Shown here piece by piece: positions 9,039 through 17,135 of a stretch of 64,000 bases of DNA; the stretch's first letter is position 1, and each line of letters starts with the position of its first letter. The translations under genes and the position numbers were made by a program. This DNA comes from Acidisoma silvae (lineage in GTDB: Bacteria > Pseudomonadota > Alphaproteobacteria > Acetobacterales > Acetobacteraceae): positions 496,001 through 560,000 of the forward strand of contig NZ_JAESVB010000001.1 in the NCBI RefSeq assembly GCF_020618775.1, in the 5' to 3' direction. Below the pieces are notes generated by a model. It was not told the DNA's origin. It ran no database searches and was given only the letters and a program-made list of their open reading frames with translations.

Positions 9039-9815
9039 ATGCGTAAACCCCTGGTTGGTACCGGCTGGAAAATGAACCACGGCCCGGCCGCCGCTTTGAC
9101 CTATGCGGCCAAGCTGCGTGCGCTGCTGGCCGAGCAGAAGACGGAGGGGCTGGATATCTTCGTCCTGCCGCCCTTGGTCTCGCTGTCGGCTGCCTCGGCG
9201 GCCTTTGCGGGCTCGCCGGTCGCCATCGGCGGCCAGAACATCCATTGGGAGGACAGCGGCTCCTGGACCGGCGAAGTTTCCGCGCCGATGCTGAAGGAAG
9301 TTGGCTGCCGCTATGCCGAACTCGCCCATCACGAGCGGCTGACGCATTTCGGCGAGACCTATGAACTGGTGCGCCTGAAGATCGATGCCGCCATGAAGGC
9401 GGGCCTGACGCCGATTCTGTGCCTCGGCGAAAGTGCCGCCGACAAGCAGAACGGCACCTCCGACGATACCCTGCGCTATCAGGTGACGACGGCGCTGGCA
9501 GGCCAGACGGCCGCCAGCATTCCCGGCGTCGTTCTAGCCTATGAGCCGCGCTGGGCCATCGGCCAGGCCGAAGCCGCGCCGCCAGCCTATGTCGAGGAAC
9601 GTCATGCCGCGCTGCGCGCGCTGCTGGCCCGTGAATGGGGTGCGAAGACCGCCGAAGATACCCGTATCATCTATGGTGGCTCGGTCTCCCCCGCGAACGG
9701 CGCCGGCCTGATCAGCCTGCCCAATGTCGACGGCCTGTTCATCGGCCGCTCGGCCTGGACGGCGGAAGGCTTCGCCGCCATGGTCCGCATCGTGGCGGAT
9801 GCCAAGCTCGGCTGA
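9039..9815 (+). CDS. Triosephosphate-isomerase-family protein (divergent paralogue, TpiA2/EryH-like)
   Basis: This 258-residue TIM-barrel isomerase has the substrate-binding Lys11 (WKMN) and the catalytic His97 and Glu169 (AYEPRWAIG). However, the canonical G-H-S-E-R around the histidine is A-H-H-E-R, and loop 6 reads RWAIGQAE rather than VWAIGTGK. The phosphate-grip segment YGGSVSPANG is kept. These changes match the TPI-like group that includes tetrulose-phosphate isomerases of erythritol catabolism more than housekeeping TpiA, though no polyol genes are nearby. The start at 9039 has GAGAGG upstream; an in-frame start at 8967 is less likely. Confidence 0.75.
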   Translation: MRKPLVGTGWKMNHGPAAALTYAAKLRALLAEQKTEGLDIFVLPPLVSLSAASAAFAGSPVAIGGQNIHWEDSGSWTGEVSAPMLKEVGCRYAELAHHERLTHFGETYELVRLKIDAAMKAGLTPILCLGESAADKQNGTSDDTLRYQVTTALAGQTAASIPGVVLAYEPRWAIGQAEAAPPAYVEERHAALRALLAREWGAKTAEDTRIIYGGSVSPANGAGLISLPNVDGLFIGRSAWTAEGFAAMVRIVADAKLG

Positions 9816-9883
9816 TAGAAGCGGCCATGCGCCGGCGGCCTGCATCCCTGAGGGCCGCCGCGCATTATACTGAAACGCGAAGT

Positions 9884-9901
9884 CGGATGGTTCGCCATCC
9901 G
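9884..9901 (+). other. 7-bp hairpin with TTCG loop in the 5' leader of the hydroxylase gene
   Basis: Arms CGGATGG and CCATCCG enclose the stable tetraloop sequence TTCG, just before the GGGGAG ribosome-binding site at 9907-9912. A second stem (GGCGGCC 9834-9840 / GGCCGCC 9853-9859) lies after the isomerase stop. Neither has a T-run, so mRNA stability or processing is more likely than classical termination. Confidence 0.35.
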
Positions 9902-9921
9902 CATTCGGGGAGTGTCCTGCT

Positions 9922-11112
9922 GTGTATGACGTCGCGATTATCGGTGCCGGTCCGGTGGGCCTCGCCTTCGCCCAAAGCCTGGGCGGACAGGGGTTGTCAG
10001 TCGCGATCGTGGAGCGCCAGGCGGAAAGCGTGCTGGCCGACCCGCCCTTCGACGGGCGGGAAATCGCGCTCACCCACCATTCGCGTCAGATTTTGGAAAG
10101 CCTCGGTGCCTGGGACGAAATTCCGGCCGAGTCCATCTCACCGCTGCGCCGCGCTCAGGTCATGAACGGCCATGCGTCCCATGCGCTGACCTTCAATCCG
10201 CCGAAGGAAACCAGCGACCAGCCGCTGGGCTTCCTGGTGCCCAATCATCTCATCCGCCGCGCCCTCTTTACCCGTTTCCGGCAGGCGGACGGCATGTCGC
10301 TTTTTGCCGGCACCGCGCTGGAGACGCCGACGGTGACGCGGGATCAGGCCACCCTGTCTTTGGCCGGCGGTGACACGATCACGGCCAAACTGGCGATTGC
10401 CGCCGACACGCGCTTTTCAGAGTCGCGCAAAGGCCAGGGCATCGGCGCCATCACCCATGACTTCAAGCGGTCGATGATGGTCTGCCGCATGGCGCATGAC
10501 GCCCCGCATCATGAAACGGCGGTCGAGTGGTTCGACTATGGGCAGACGGCAGCCTTGCTGCCGGTCAACGGCCAGATTTCATCCGTCGTCATCACCCGCA
10601 GCGCCGCCGACATCGCGAAACTGATGGCGATGGAGCCGGCGGCATTCGAGGCCGAGATGCAGCGCAGCCTTGCCCGCCGTAAGCTCGGGACTCTGCGGCT
10701 TGTCAGCACGCGCCACGCCTATCCGCTGGTCGCGACCTTCGCGCATCGCTTCGCCGGCCAGCGCTTTGCCGTCATCGGTGATGCGGCGGTTGGTATGCAC
10801 CCGGTCACCGCCCATGGGTTCAATCTCGGCCTTGCCGGCATGGCCATTCTGGCGGCCGAGCTGAAAGCCGCTGGGGTCGAGGCCGGTCTGGCGGGCGCGC
10901 TGCGCCGGTATGAATCCCGCCATCGCCGCGCCAGCTTTCCCCTTTTCGCCGGCACCAATGCGGTCGCGACGCTTTACAGCAAGGAAAGCCCGCCGGCGCG
11001 TATCGCGCGCCATGCCATTATCGGTCTCGGCTCTGCCTTGCCGCCGGCGCGCCGCGCCATTTCAGCCATGCTGACCGACCGCCGCGACGGGGGCCTTGCC
11101 ACCGCGTTGTAG
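9922..11112 (+). CDS. ubiM: UbiH/COQ6-family FAD hydroxylase, probably UbiM (ubiquinone biosynthesis)
   Basis: This 396-residue flavoprotein monooxygenase begins at GTG 9922 with GGGGAG nine bases upstream. Its N-terminal FAD motif is IIGAGPVG, and the second FAD motif is GDAAVGMHPVTAHGFNLGL near residue 290. The VGMHPVTAHGF variant is what I associate with the UbiM subgroup, which hydroxylates the ubiquinone ring. Generic UbiH/UbiF/VisC would have AHTIHPLAGQG. It presumably acts at the membrane face on polyprenyl-phenol intermediates. The UbiM assignment is by motif memory; UbiH-family membership is secure. Confidence 0.75.
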   Translation: MYDVAIIGAGPVGLAFAQSLGGQGLSVAIVERQAESVLADPPFDGREIALTHHSRQILESLGAWDEIPAESISPLRRAQVMNGHASHALTFNPPKETSDQPLGFLVPNHLIRRALFTRFRQADGMSLFAGTALETPTVTRDQATLSLAGGDTITAKLAIAADTRFSESRKGQGIGAITHDFKRSMMVCRMAHDAPHHETAVEWFDYGQTAALLPVNGQISSVVITRSAADIAKLMAMEPAAFEAEMQRSLARRKLGTLRLVSTRHAYPLVATFAHRFAGQRFAVIGDAAVGMHPVTAHGFNLGLAGMAILAAELKAAGVEAGLAGALRRYESRHRRASFPLFAGTNAVATLYSKESPPARIARHAIIGLGSALPPARRAISAMLTDRRDGGLATAL

Positions 11113-11131
11113 GAGGCAGCCGCGCCGATCC

Positions 11132-11452
11132 TCAGGACGATAGCGCGGCGACAGCGATGACGGCGGCGAAGAGCGCCAGCGGCGGCAGGTGCGAAAAATC
11201 GCGATGGCGCAGAACGGTCGCGATTCCGGCCAGGATGATGATGGCGCCCAACGCCAGACCTGGGATGCGGCTGGCGGGCAGCGCAATCAATAGGGCGGTC
11301 AAGACTTCCAGCGCGCCGGTCAAAACATGCCACCAGCCTGGATAGCCCCAGCGCGCGAAGTCGGTCTTCGTCCCTGTCGTGCCGATGGCGTTGAAAATAC
11401 CCGCGCCCAGGAACCCGGCGGCCAGCAGCCAGACGGAAATTATGTGAACCAT
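11132..11452 (-). CDS. DoxX-like small membrane protein
   Basis: This 106-residue protein has four predicted transmembrane helices and the WHVLTGALEVLTALLI region typical of DoxX-like proteins. The family is often tied to thiol or oxidative stress, but its activity is not established. It is divergently transcribed from a TetR regulator across two palindromes, so it is very likely the regulator's target. Confidence 0.75.
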   Translation of the reverse strand: MVHIISVWLLAAGFLGAGIFNAIGTTGTKTDFARWGYPGWWHVLTGALEVLTALLIALPASRIPGLALGAIIILAGIATVLRHRDFSHLPPLALFAAVIAVAALSS

Positions 11453-11481
11453 CTCAAAAAGACCTTCATCGGAATGATATT

Positions 11482-11498
11482 ATCTAGCGTTGCTAGAT
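11482..11498. promoter_or_regulatory. TetR-type operator 1 (ATCTAGC-N3-GCTAGAT)
   Basis: A perfect 7+7 bp inverted repeat with a 3-base centre lies in the intergenic region between the divergent DoxX and TetR genes. It is 22 bp from a second, near-identical copy, so both would sit on the same DNA face. Confidence 0.75.
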
Positions 11499-11503
11499 AA
11501 ATA

Positions 11504-11520
11504 ATATAGCATTGCTAGAT
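11504..11520. promoter_or_regulatory. TetR-type operator 2 (ATATAGC-N3-GCTAGAT)
   Basis: This is the second copy of the palindrome; the left arm differs from copy 1 at two positions and the right arm is identical. The offset of exactly 22 bp (about two helical turns) from operator 1 suggests cooperative binding by two TetR dimers, controlling both divergent promoters. Confidence 0.7.
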
Positions 11521-11564
11521 CGTCAAGCGCCGGTATGGTTTCGCGCTCTATGGAGGATCGTGGA

Positions 11565-12137
11565 TTGAGCATTGCTGAGCGGAAGGGCAGGGACCGGGCC
11601 GAGCGCGAGCAGCGCATCGTCGCGGCGGCGCGCGTCATCGCGGCGCGGGAGGGCTGGGACGCCGTCACCATCCGCCGACTGGCCGATGAGATCGAATACA
11701 GCCAGCCGGTGCTCTATTCCCATTTCGCGAACAGGGCGGCGATCGTCGCCGCCGTCGCCATCGAAGGCTTTCGGGAATTCTCGGCAGCTCTCACGGATGC
11801 GGCCGCCTGTGCCGGTGAACAGACAATCGCGCTGGAGGCCGTGGCCTCAGCTTACCTCACCTTCGCGCGCAGCCACGCGGCGCTCTACGAGGCCATGTTC
11901 GTCCTGCCCACCGACCTGCGCTTCGCGAAGTCGGACACACAGCCGGAATTGCGCGCCGCCTTCGCGGCGCTGGCAGCAGTGGTTGCGCCGTTTTGCGCCG
12001 ATGTAGAATTGGTGACCGAGACCTTCTGGGCCGCCCTGCATGGTTTCGCCGAGCTTGAGCGATCCGGCCGCATCCGGCCCGGCGCGCGCGACGCCCGTGT
12101 CGCGCTGCTGGTCGGCGCGATCAGTCAGACAGCTTAG
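11565..12137 (+). CDS. TetR/AcrR family repressor (WHG-domain type)
   Basis: This regulator of about 190 residues has an N-terminal TetR helix-turn-helix (AARVIAAREGWDAVTIRRLA, then SQPVLYSHFANRAAI). Its C-terminal ligand-binding half contains TFWAALHGFAELE, typical of the WHG subgroup. The TTG at 11565 is chosen because GGAGG lies 8 bases upstream; ATGs at 11535 and 11550 are in frame but lack a site. It is divergent from the DoxX-like gene with two palindromic operators between them, so auto- and cross-repression is expected. Its 3' end overlaps the convergent pterin dehydratase by 17 bases. The inducer is unknown. Confidence 0.85.
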   Translation: MSIAERKGRDRAEREQRIVAAARVIAAREGWDAVTIRRLADEIEYSQPVLYSHFANRAAIVAAVAIEGFREFSAALTDAAACAGEQTIALEAVASAYLTFARSHAALYEAMFVLPTDLRFAKSDTQPELRAAFAALAAVVAPFCADVELVTETFWAALHGFAELERSGRIRPGARDARVALLVGAISQTA

Positions 12138-12468
12138 CCAGCGGCAGGGCGTCGATCTTGGCGGCCAGCACGAAATCCGCCCGCGTCAGCCCGCCGATGG
12201 CATGCGTTTGCAGGGCGATATTGGCATAACCCCAGCCAAAGGCGATGTCGGGATGATGCCCGGCTCCCTCGGCGGTCGCGCCGATATGAACGACGAAAGC
12301 AAGCGTCGTTCCGAAATCCGGAAAGGTGAAGTCGCGGGCAATCTGGGTGGCCTCGGCATTCAGCCGCCAGCCCGGCACCTGCCGCAGCAGGGTCTCAGCC
12401 TCGTCACGCGGCAAGGGCGGCACACCGCCGCGGCAGGGAATGCAGGTTTCTTTCGCGAGGTCGGACAT
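12121..12468 (-). CDS. phhB: 4a-hydroxytetrahydrobiopterin dehydratase (PCD/DCoH)
   Basis: This 115-residue enzyme dehydrates 4a-hydroxytetrahydropterin, recycling the cofactor of aromatic amino-acid hydroxylases. The signature GHHPDI plus YANIALQTHAIGGLT is clear. Start 12468 has GGAGG eight bases upstream; the longer frame to 12531 is not needed. No phenylalanine hydroxylase gene is nearby. Small pterin dehydratases in bacteria sometimes serve molybdopterin metabolism instead, so the partner pathway is open. Confidence 0.9.
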   Translation of the reverse strand: MSDLAKETCIPCRGGVPPLPRDEAETLLRQVPGWRLNAEATQIARDFTFPDFGTTLAFVVHIGATAEGAGHHPDIAFGWGYANIALQTHAIGGLTRADFVLAAKIDALPLAKLSD

Positions 12469-12704
12469 ATCGTTCCTCCATATGGGGTGGCTGGCCTGGA
12501 CCTGGGGCGGCGGCAGGCCCTGTCCAATCACGATATCCGAAGATACCGATCGCTTCCGCCGAGGTAGTATGCGGCCAACCCCCCTGGCATCTCAGTGCAG
12601 TCGCGCTAGGCTGGGCCCATGCCACCTCCGCGCGACAATTCCCCCACATACGGGCTGCACTCGAGCGCGGCAAAATGTCTGACCCCAAGGGAGACCTCGA
12701 ACAC

Positions 12705-14150
12705 ATGACTAACCAATCTGCCGCCGGTCTTGCCGATATCGGCGTTCTCGGCCTCGCCGTCATGGGCGCCAACCTGGCCCGCAATGCCGCCCGCAAGGGC
12801 TTCGGCGTCGCGGTCTTCAACCGCAACCACGAGCGCACCGAAAAGTTGATCGCCGAGTACGGTTCGGAAGGTCGCTTCTTCCCATCCAAAAACATTGAAG
12901 ATTTCGTGGCATCTTTGGCCAAGCCGCGCGCTGTCATCATCATGGTGAAGGCCGGCAAGCCGGTGGATGACATGATCGAGGATCTGATCGCGCAGCTGGA
13001 GCCGGATGACATCATCATCGACGGCGGCAATTCGCTTTATACCGATACCGCCCGCCGCTTTAAGCGCTGCGAGGACGCCAATATCCGCTTCGTCGGCATG
13101 GGCGTCTCGGGTGGTGAGGAAGGCGCGCTGGAAGGCCCGTCGATGATGCCGGGTGGCGACCGCGCGGCCTATGAGCGTATCGCGCCGATCGTCACCAAGA
13201 TGGCGGTCTCGGTCGATGGCACGCCCTGCTGCACCTATATCGGCCCGGACGGCGCCGGCCATTACGTGAAGATGGTTCATAACGGCATCGAATATGCCGA
13301 TATGCAGCTCATCACCGAAGCCTATGACCTGATGAAGACGCTATATGGCCTGGACGCGAAGGCCATGAGCGACATCTTCACCGATTGGAAGGCAGGCGAT
13401 CTCGACAGCTATCTGATCGAAATCACCGCCGCGGTGCTGCGCAAGACCGACAGCACCGGCAAGCCGTTGGTCGATTCCATCGTCGACGAGGCCGAGCAGA
13501 AGGGCACAGGCCGTTGGACGGCGCAGAACGCGCTGGAACTGGGCGTGCCGGTCACGGCCATTACCGAGGCCGTCTTCGCCCGCGCATTGTCGGGCCGTCG
13601 CGCCATGCGCGGCGAGGCCGAGAAGAAGCTGCCCCATGCGGCGGTTGCCACCCGCAAGCCGGATCGCGCCGAAATCGACGCCATCCGCGACGCGCTCTAC
13701 GCCTCCAAGATCGTGGCTTACGCGCAGGGCTTTGAGCAGATGGCCGTCGCGTCCAACCAATACGGCTGGAACCTCACGCTGGGCGATATGGCGACGATCT
13801 GGCGCGGCGGCTGCATCATCCGCGCCCGCTTCCTCGACCGCATCAAGGAAGCCTATGACCGTGACGACAAACTCTCCAACCTGCTGCTGGACGATTATTT
13901 CCGCGATGCGGTGGTGAAGGCGGAAGACGCCTGGCGCCGCGTCATCGTGCTGGCGGTGCAGAACGGCGTTGCCGTGCCGGCCTTCTCTTCCGCGCTTGCC
14001 TATTACGACGGTCTGCGCCGGGCGCGCGGTCCGGCCAATCTGCTGCAGGGCCTGCGCGACTATTTCGGCGCGCATACCTATCGCCGCCTCGACAAGGAAG
14101 GCTCCTTCCATACCCGTTGGAGCCAGGACGGCACCGAAGTGGAGGCCTGA
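12705..14150 (+). CDS. gnd: 6-phosphogluconate dehydrogenase, decarboxylating (long form)
   Basis: This oxidises 6-phosphogluconate to ribulose 5-phosphate and CO2 in the oxidative pentose phosphate pathway. The 481 residues match the long E. coli-type enzyme. The N-terminal Rossmann motif GLAVMGANLARN has Asn at NRNHERT (NADP preference region). GVSGGEEGALEGPSMMPGG and the catalytic HYVKMVHNGIEYADMQ segment are complete. Start 12705 has AAGGGAG 11 bases upstream; an in-frame ATG at 12675 is the alternative. The drug exporter gene follows at once. Confidence 0.93.
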   Translation: MTNQSAAGLADIGVLGLAVMGANLARNAARKGFGVAVFNRNHERTEKLIAEYGSEGRFFPSKNIEDFVASLAKPRAVIIMVKAGKPVDDMIEDLIAQLEPDDIIIDGGNSLYTDTARRFKRCEDANIRFVGMGVSGGEEGALEGPSMMPGGDRAAYERIAPIVTKMAVSVDGTPCCTYIGPDGAGHYVKMVHNGIEYADMQLITEAYDLMKTLYGLDAKAMSDIFTDWKAGDLDSYLIEITAAVLRKTDSTGKPLVDSIVDEAEQKGTGRWTAQNALELGVPVTAITEAVFARALSGRRAMRGEAEKKLPHAAVATRKPDRAEIDAIRDALYASKIVAYAQGFEQMAVASNQYGWNLTLGDMATIWRGGCIIRARFLDRIKEAYDRDDKLSNLLLDDYFRDAVVKAEDAWRRVIVLAVQNGVAVPAFSSALAYYDGLRRARGPANLLQGLRDYFGAHTYRRLDKEGSFHTRWSQDGTEVEA

Positions 14151-14154
14151 CGGC

Positions 14155-15654
14155 TTGCTGGCGGCGCTCCGCACCCGTTTCGCGGCGCGCGGCCGCCTGA
14201 AAGACAAGGATGATCCGGGCGCAAAACCCGGATCATCCAGGCCGGCCAGACAAGGTCTGCCGCCCGAAATGCGCTTGGCGGCGGTGATCGTCGCCAGCGC
14301 CCTTTTCATGCAGAATCTGGATTCGACGGTCGTCGCCACAGCCTTGCCGGCCATGGCGAAAGTCTTCGACGTCTCTCCGGTGACGATGAATATCGCCATC
14401 ACGTCCTATCTCGTCAGCCTGGCCGCCTTCATCCCGGCCAGCGGCTGGGTCGCGGACCGCTACGGCGCCCGCAGCGTCTTCCGCGCGGCGATCATCGTTT
14501 TCACCCTTGCCTCGGTCCTGTGCAGCCTCTCGCAGTCGCTGGCCATGCTGGTCGCCGCGCGCATCCTGCAAGGCCTGGGCGGGGCAATGATGGTGCCGGT
14601 CGGGCGTCTGCTGCTGCTGCGCCGCGTCGGCAAGGCCAATCTGGTGGCCGCCATGTCCTGGCTGACCATGCCGGCGCTGCTGGGGCCGGTCATCGGGCCG
14701 CCGGTCGGCGGTTTCCTGGTCACGACGCTGTCCTGGCACTGGATTTTCGACATCAATATCCCGATCGGCATCGTCGGCGTTCTGCTCGTCACCCGCTTCA
14801 TCCGGGAGGATGAGCGGACCGATCCGGGTCAGTTCGATTTCGTCGGCCAGATTCTGGCGGGCATCGGCATGGCCGGGCTGATCATGGGCCTGTCCTCCTT
14901 CGGACGCGGTGCCCTGCCGCCGTCGGAAGCCGTGGCGCTGACCGTCATGGGAGCGCTGGGCGCGCTCGGCTATGCCATCCACGCGCGGCGCCATGCCCAT
15001 CCGCTGCTCGATCTCAGCCTGATGCGCATCCCGACCTTCGCGATTTCGGTGACGGCGGGCTCGCTGTTTCGCATCGGTATCGGCGCCATGCCCTTCCTGC
15101 TGCCGCTGATGCTGCAATTGGGTTTTGGCTTCACGGCCTTTCAGAGCGGATTGATCACCTTCATCAGCGCGGCAGGCGCCCTGGTGACGAAGCCGGTCGC
15201 TCGGCCCATGCTGCAAAAATTCGGCTTCCGCAGCGTGCTGTCGGTCAATGCGGCGATCTCGGCGGTGGTGCTGGGGCTGTCGGCGGCCTTCCGTCCGGAC
15301 TGGCCGATCATCGCCATCTACGCGGTATTGCTGATCGGCGGCGTGTTCCGCTCCCTGCAATTCACGGCCTATAATACCATCGCCTATGCCGATATCAGCC
15401 CGGAGCGGATGAGCGGGGCGACCAGCTTTTACAGCACCTTGCAGCAGCTTTCGATCACCATGGGCGTCACCGTCGGTGCGGCCGCCCTGGCCGTATCAGG
15501 CGCCATTGCCGGCAAACCGCATCCGAGGCTGACGGATTTCTCCGTCGCCTTCGTCACGGTCGCTCTGTTCATGGTGCCGGCGGCGCTGCTGGCGCTGCGC
15601 CTGCCGGCCTCGGCCGGTGATGAGATGTCCGGCCACGGAACGTCGCGCCGCTGA
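14155..15654 (+). CDS. MFS transporter, DHA2 family (EmrB-like, 14 TM)
   Basis: This is a major-facilitator drug:proton antiporter with about 14 helices. It has the DHA2 motif LDSTVVATALPAMA in helix 1, the loop GWVADRYGARSVF and GPVIGPPVGG (antiporter motif C) in helix 5. The start is uncertain. TTG 14155 has GGAGG nine bases upstream, in the gnd stop region, but then a 12-bp hairpin falls inside the first 30 codons. ATG 14269 leaves the hairpin non-coding but truncates the usual short cytoplasmic leader. No HlyD-type partner is adjacent. The substrate is unknown. Confidence 0.8.
   Translation: MLAALRTRFAARGRLKDKDDPGAKPGSSRPARQGLPPEMRLAAVIVASALFMQNLDSTVVATALPAMAKVFDVSPVTMNIAITSYLVSLAAFIPASGWVADRYGARSVFRAAIIVFTLASVLCSLSQSLAMLVAARILQGLGGAMMVPVGRLLLLRRVGKANLVAAMSWLTMPALLGPVIGPPVGGFLVTTLSWHWIFDINIPIGIVGVLLVTRFIREDERTDPGQFDFVGQILAGIGMAGLIMGLSSFGRGALPPSEAVALTVMGALGALGYAIHARRHAHPLLDLSLMRIPTFAISVTAGSLFRIGIGAMPFLLPLMLQLGFGFTAFQSGLITFISAAGALVTKPVARPMLQKFGFRSVLSVNAAISAVVLGLSAAFRPDWPIIAIYAVLLIGGVFRSLQFTAYNTIAYADISPERMSGATSFYSTLQQLSITMGVTVGAAALAVSGAIAGKPHPRLTDFSVAFVTVALFMVPAALLALRLPASAGDEMSGHGTSRR
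14208..14238. other. Perfect 12-bp inverted repeat (hairpin) after gnd
   Basis: Arms GGATGATCCGGG and CCCGGATCATCC enclose a 7-base loop. It lies 58 bases after the gnd stop and has no T-run. It may stabilise the gnd transcript, or be a member of the dispersed palindromic elements seen elsewhere in the window, and it bears on the start choice of the MFS gene. Confidence 0.6.
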
Positions 15655-15669
15655 CGCTATGCGACCGAT

Positions 15670-16731
15670 TTAGGGTTGCGGATAGGCTGCCAGAAAGCCG
15701 CGCAGCTGGCCGATGACGGAACCCGTTAGCGCCAGGGTCTGCGTCAGGTCGTCCTGCGGTCCCATGTCCTTCGCCCCGGCCGTTTGGACCCGTGGCAAGG
15801 CGAAATTGCGCTGCGCACCGGCCACCAGACGGCTTCCGGGCATTTGGGCGAAGCAGGAGACCACGATTGCCTGTAGCCGCTTGGGGTGGAAGCGCAGGCA
15901 GCTGATAGTGATGGGGGCGGATTTGCTGTCCCCGGGGCCTTCGTCGACCGCCGAAGCCGTCGAAAAGAAGCCCGCGCCGCGCGGTTCCCGCACGAAGCTG
16001 GCCTGATCGTCGTTCGCCAGCGAGACATAGCTCGCCGCCGCCGCCGCCGTCGGGAAGACGCGATAGAAAAGCTTCGCCGCACCAGGAATGGCTTGGCTGT
16101 CGGGCAGGGCGGTGACATCCGTATAGATCGCCCTTTGCGGGGTCTGGCTCAGCACGGATTGGATCTGCACCAGGCTGCCCTGATAGGGCAGCGGCCGGCC
16201 CGCCAGCGCGCGAAGCTGATCGGGCAGCGGACCAGCCGGGATGGCGGCCGGGGCGGCGGCCGGCAAGCCAGGGGCGGCAGTCATGGCGCTCGCGAAAGGC
16301 GCCTGATCGGCGCAGCGTTCCTTCAGCACCATGGACGCGCCATTGGACCAGGCGACGGCCTGATCGGACAAGGCAAAGGCGAAGGTGCCGCTCTGCTTGC
16401 CGTCACTGAGCGTGATGCCGCCGCCGCTTACCGCATAGGCCAGCGGCGGCGTGCCGCTTGGCGCGGCCGGATTGATCACCAGGCCGTCCGCGCGGAAAAT
16501 CGCGACATCGCTGGTGCAGCTGCTGTCCGATCCCCAGGCGCCGATCAGGCCGGGCGGTGCGGCGGCCGGCACTGAGGTTGGCACTGAGGTTGGCACTGTG
16601 GCCGGCGCGGGGTTCGATGCCGGCGCGGCTGCGGTGGCCTGCGCCCGAGCAGCCAGAGGGGATAGCACGGTCATCGCCATCAGGCCGGCGGCGATGGAAT
16701 GGGAGCGGAAGCGGAAACGGAAACGCGGCAT
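15670..16731 (-). CDS. Exported protein of unknown function
   Basis: This 353-residue protein has an N-terminal Arg-rich stretch and a hydrophobic core ending PLAARAQA, a good Sec signal peptide cleaved near residue 31. An Ala/Pro-rich linker follows with a duplicated PTSVPTSV segment (a 12-base DNA duplication), then a domain beginning LIGAWGSDSSCTSDVAIFRADG, which resembles small lipocalin-like or secreted extracellular modules. I do not recognise a family. GGAGAG upstream supports the start at 16731. It converges with the MFS gene. Confidence 0.6.
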   Translation of the reverse strand: MPRFRFRFRSHSIAAGLMAMTVLSPLAARAQATAAAPASNPAPATVPTSVPTSVPAAAPPGLIGAWGSDSSCTSDVAIFRADGLVINPAAPSGTPPLAYAVSGGGITLSDGKQSGTFAFALSDQAVAWSNGASMVLKERCADQAPFASAMTAAPGLPAAAPAAIPAGPLPDQLRALAGRPLPYQGSLVQIQSVLSQTPQRAIYTDVTALPDSQAIPGAAKLFYRVFPTAAAAASYVSLANDDQASFVREPRGAGFFSTASAVDEGPGDSKSAPITISCLRFHPKRLQAIVVSCFAQMPGSRLVAGAQRNFALPRVQTAGAKDMGPQDDLTQTLALTGSVIGQLRGFLAAYPQP

Positions 16732-17135
16732 CGTCTCTCCTAGGCGGAACGGCGGACAGGCGAAGCCTTAGCCCGATCCGCCGGCCAGCCCAAATCGCAG
16801 AGCAGTGACCTTAGCCGGGCTGGGTGCCCTGCATTCGTGCCTCTTGCCCCAGGCCCCTGACTATCGCTATGAAAAATTCGTTCAACTTTGGAAATGGCGG
16901 AGGGTCGCAGATGGATAACTACATCGAAGCCGACCGCCGCCGATCCTTCGGAACCATGCGTCATCCGACCGCCGATTGGCCCGCGCGCGGCTGAGGTTTT
17001 CCCTCGGATCAGTTTGATCCCCGGCTGACGCATTTCAGGCCCAGAGCGATTCGCTGCGCGAAATCCGCCTCTGCCAAGGCTCACATGGTTTGCCAGCGTC
17101 CCTTTCGCATGCTGGCTTGAACGACAGGTTACCCA
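16732..17135. other. 404-base intergenic region between divergent exported-protein and MATE genes
   Basis: The region must hold the promoters of both flanking genes. I see one possible small ORF at 16869-16994, a short palindrome GATCAGTTTGATC at about 17017-17029, and no terminator, tRNA or operator I can name. Confidence 0.5.
16869..16994 (+). CDS. Possible 41-residue small ORF
   Basis: An ATG-started frame of 41 codons encodes a short polar peptide rich in Arg and Asn (MKNSFNFGNGGGS at the N-terminus). An internal ATG at 16911 is preceded by GGAGGG six bases upstream, which would give a 27-residue product. It stands alone in an otherwise empty 400-base gap. There is no homology I recognise; it may be chance. 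Confidence 0.2.
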   Translation: MKNSFNFGNGGGSQMDNYIEADRRRSFGTMRHPTADWPARG

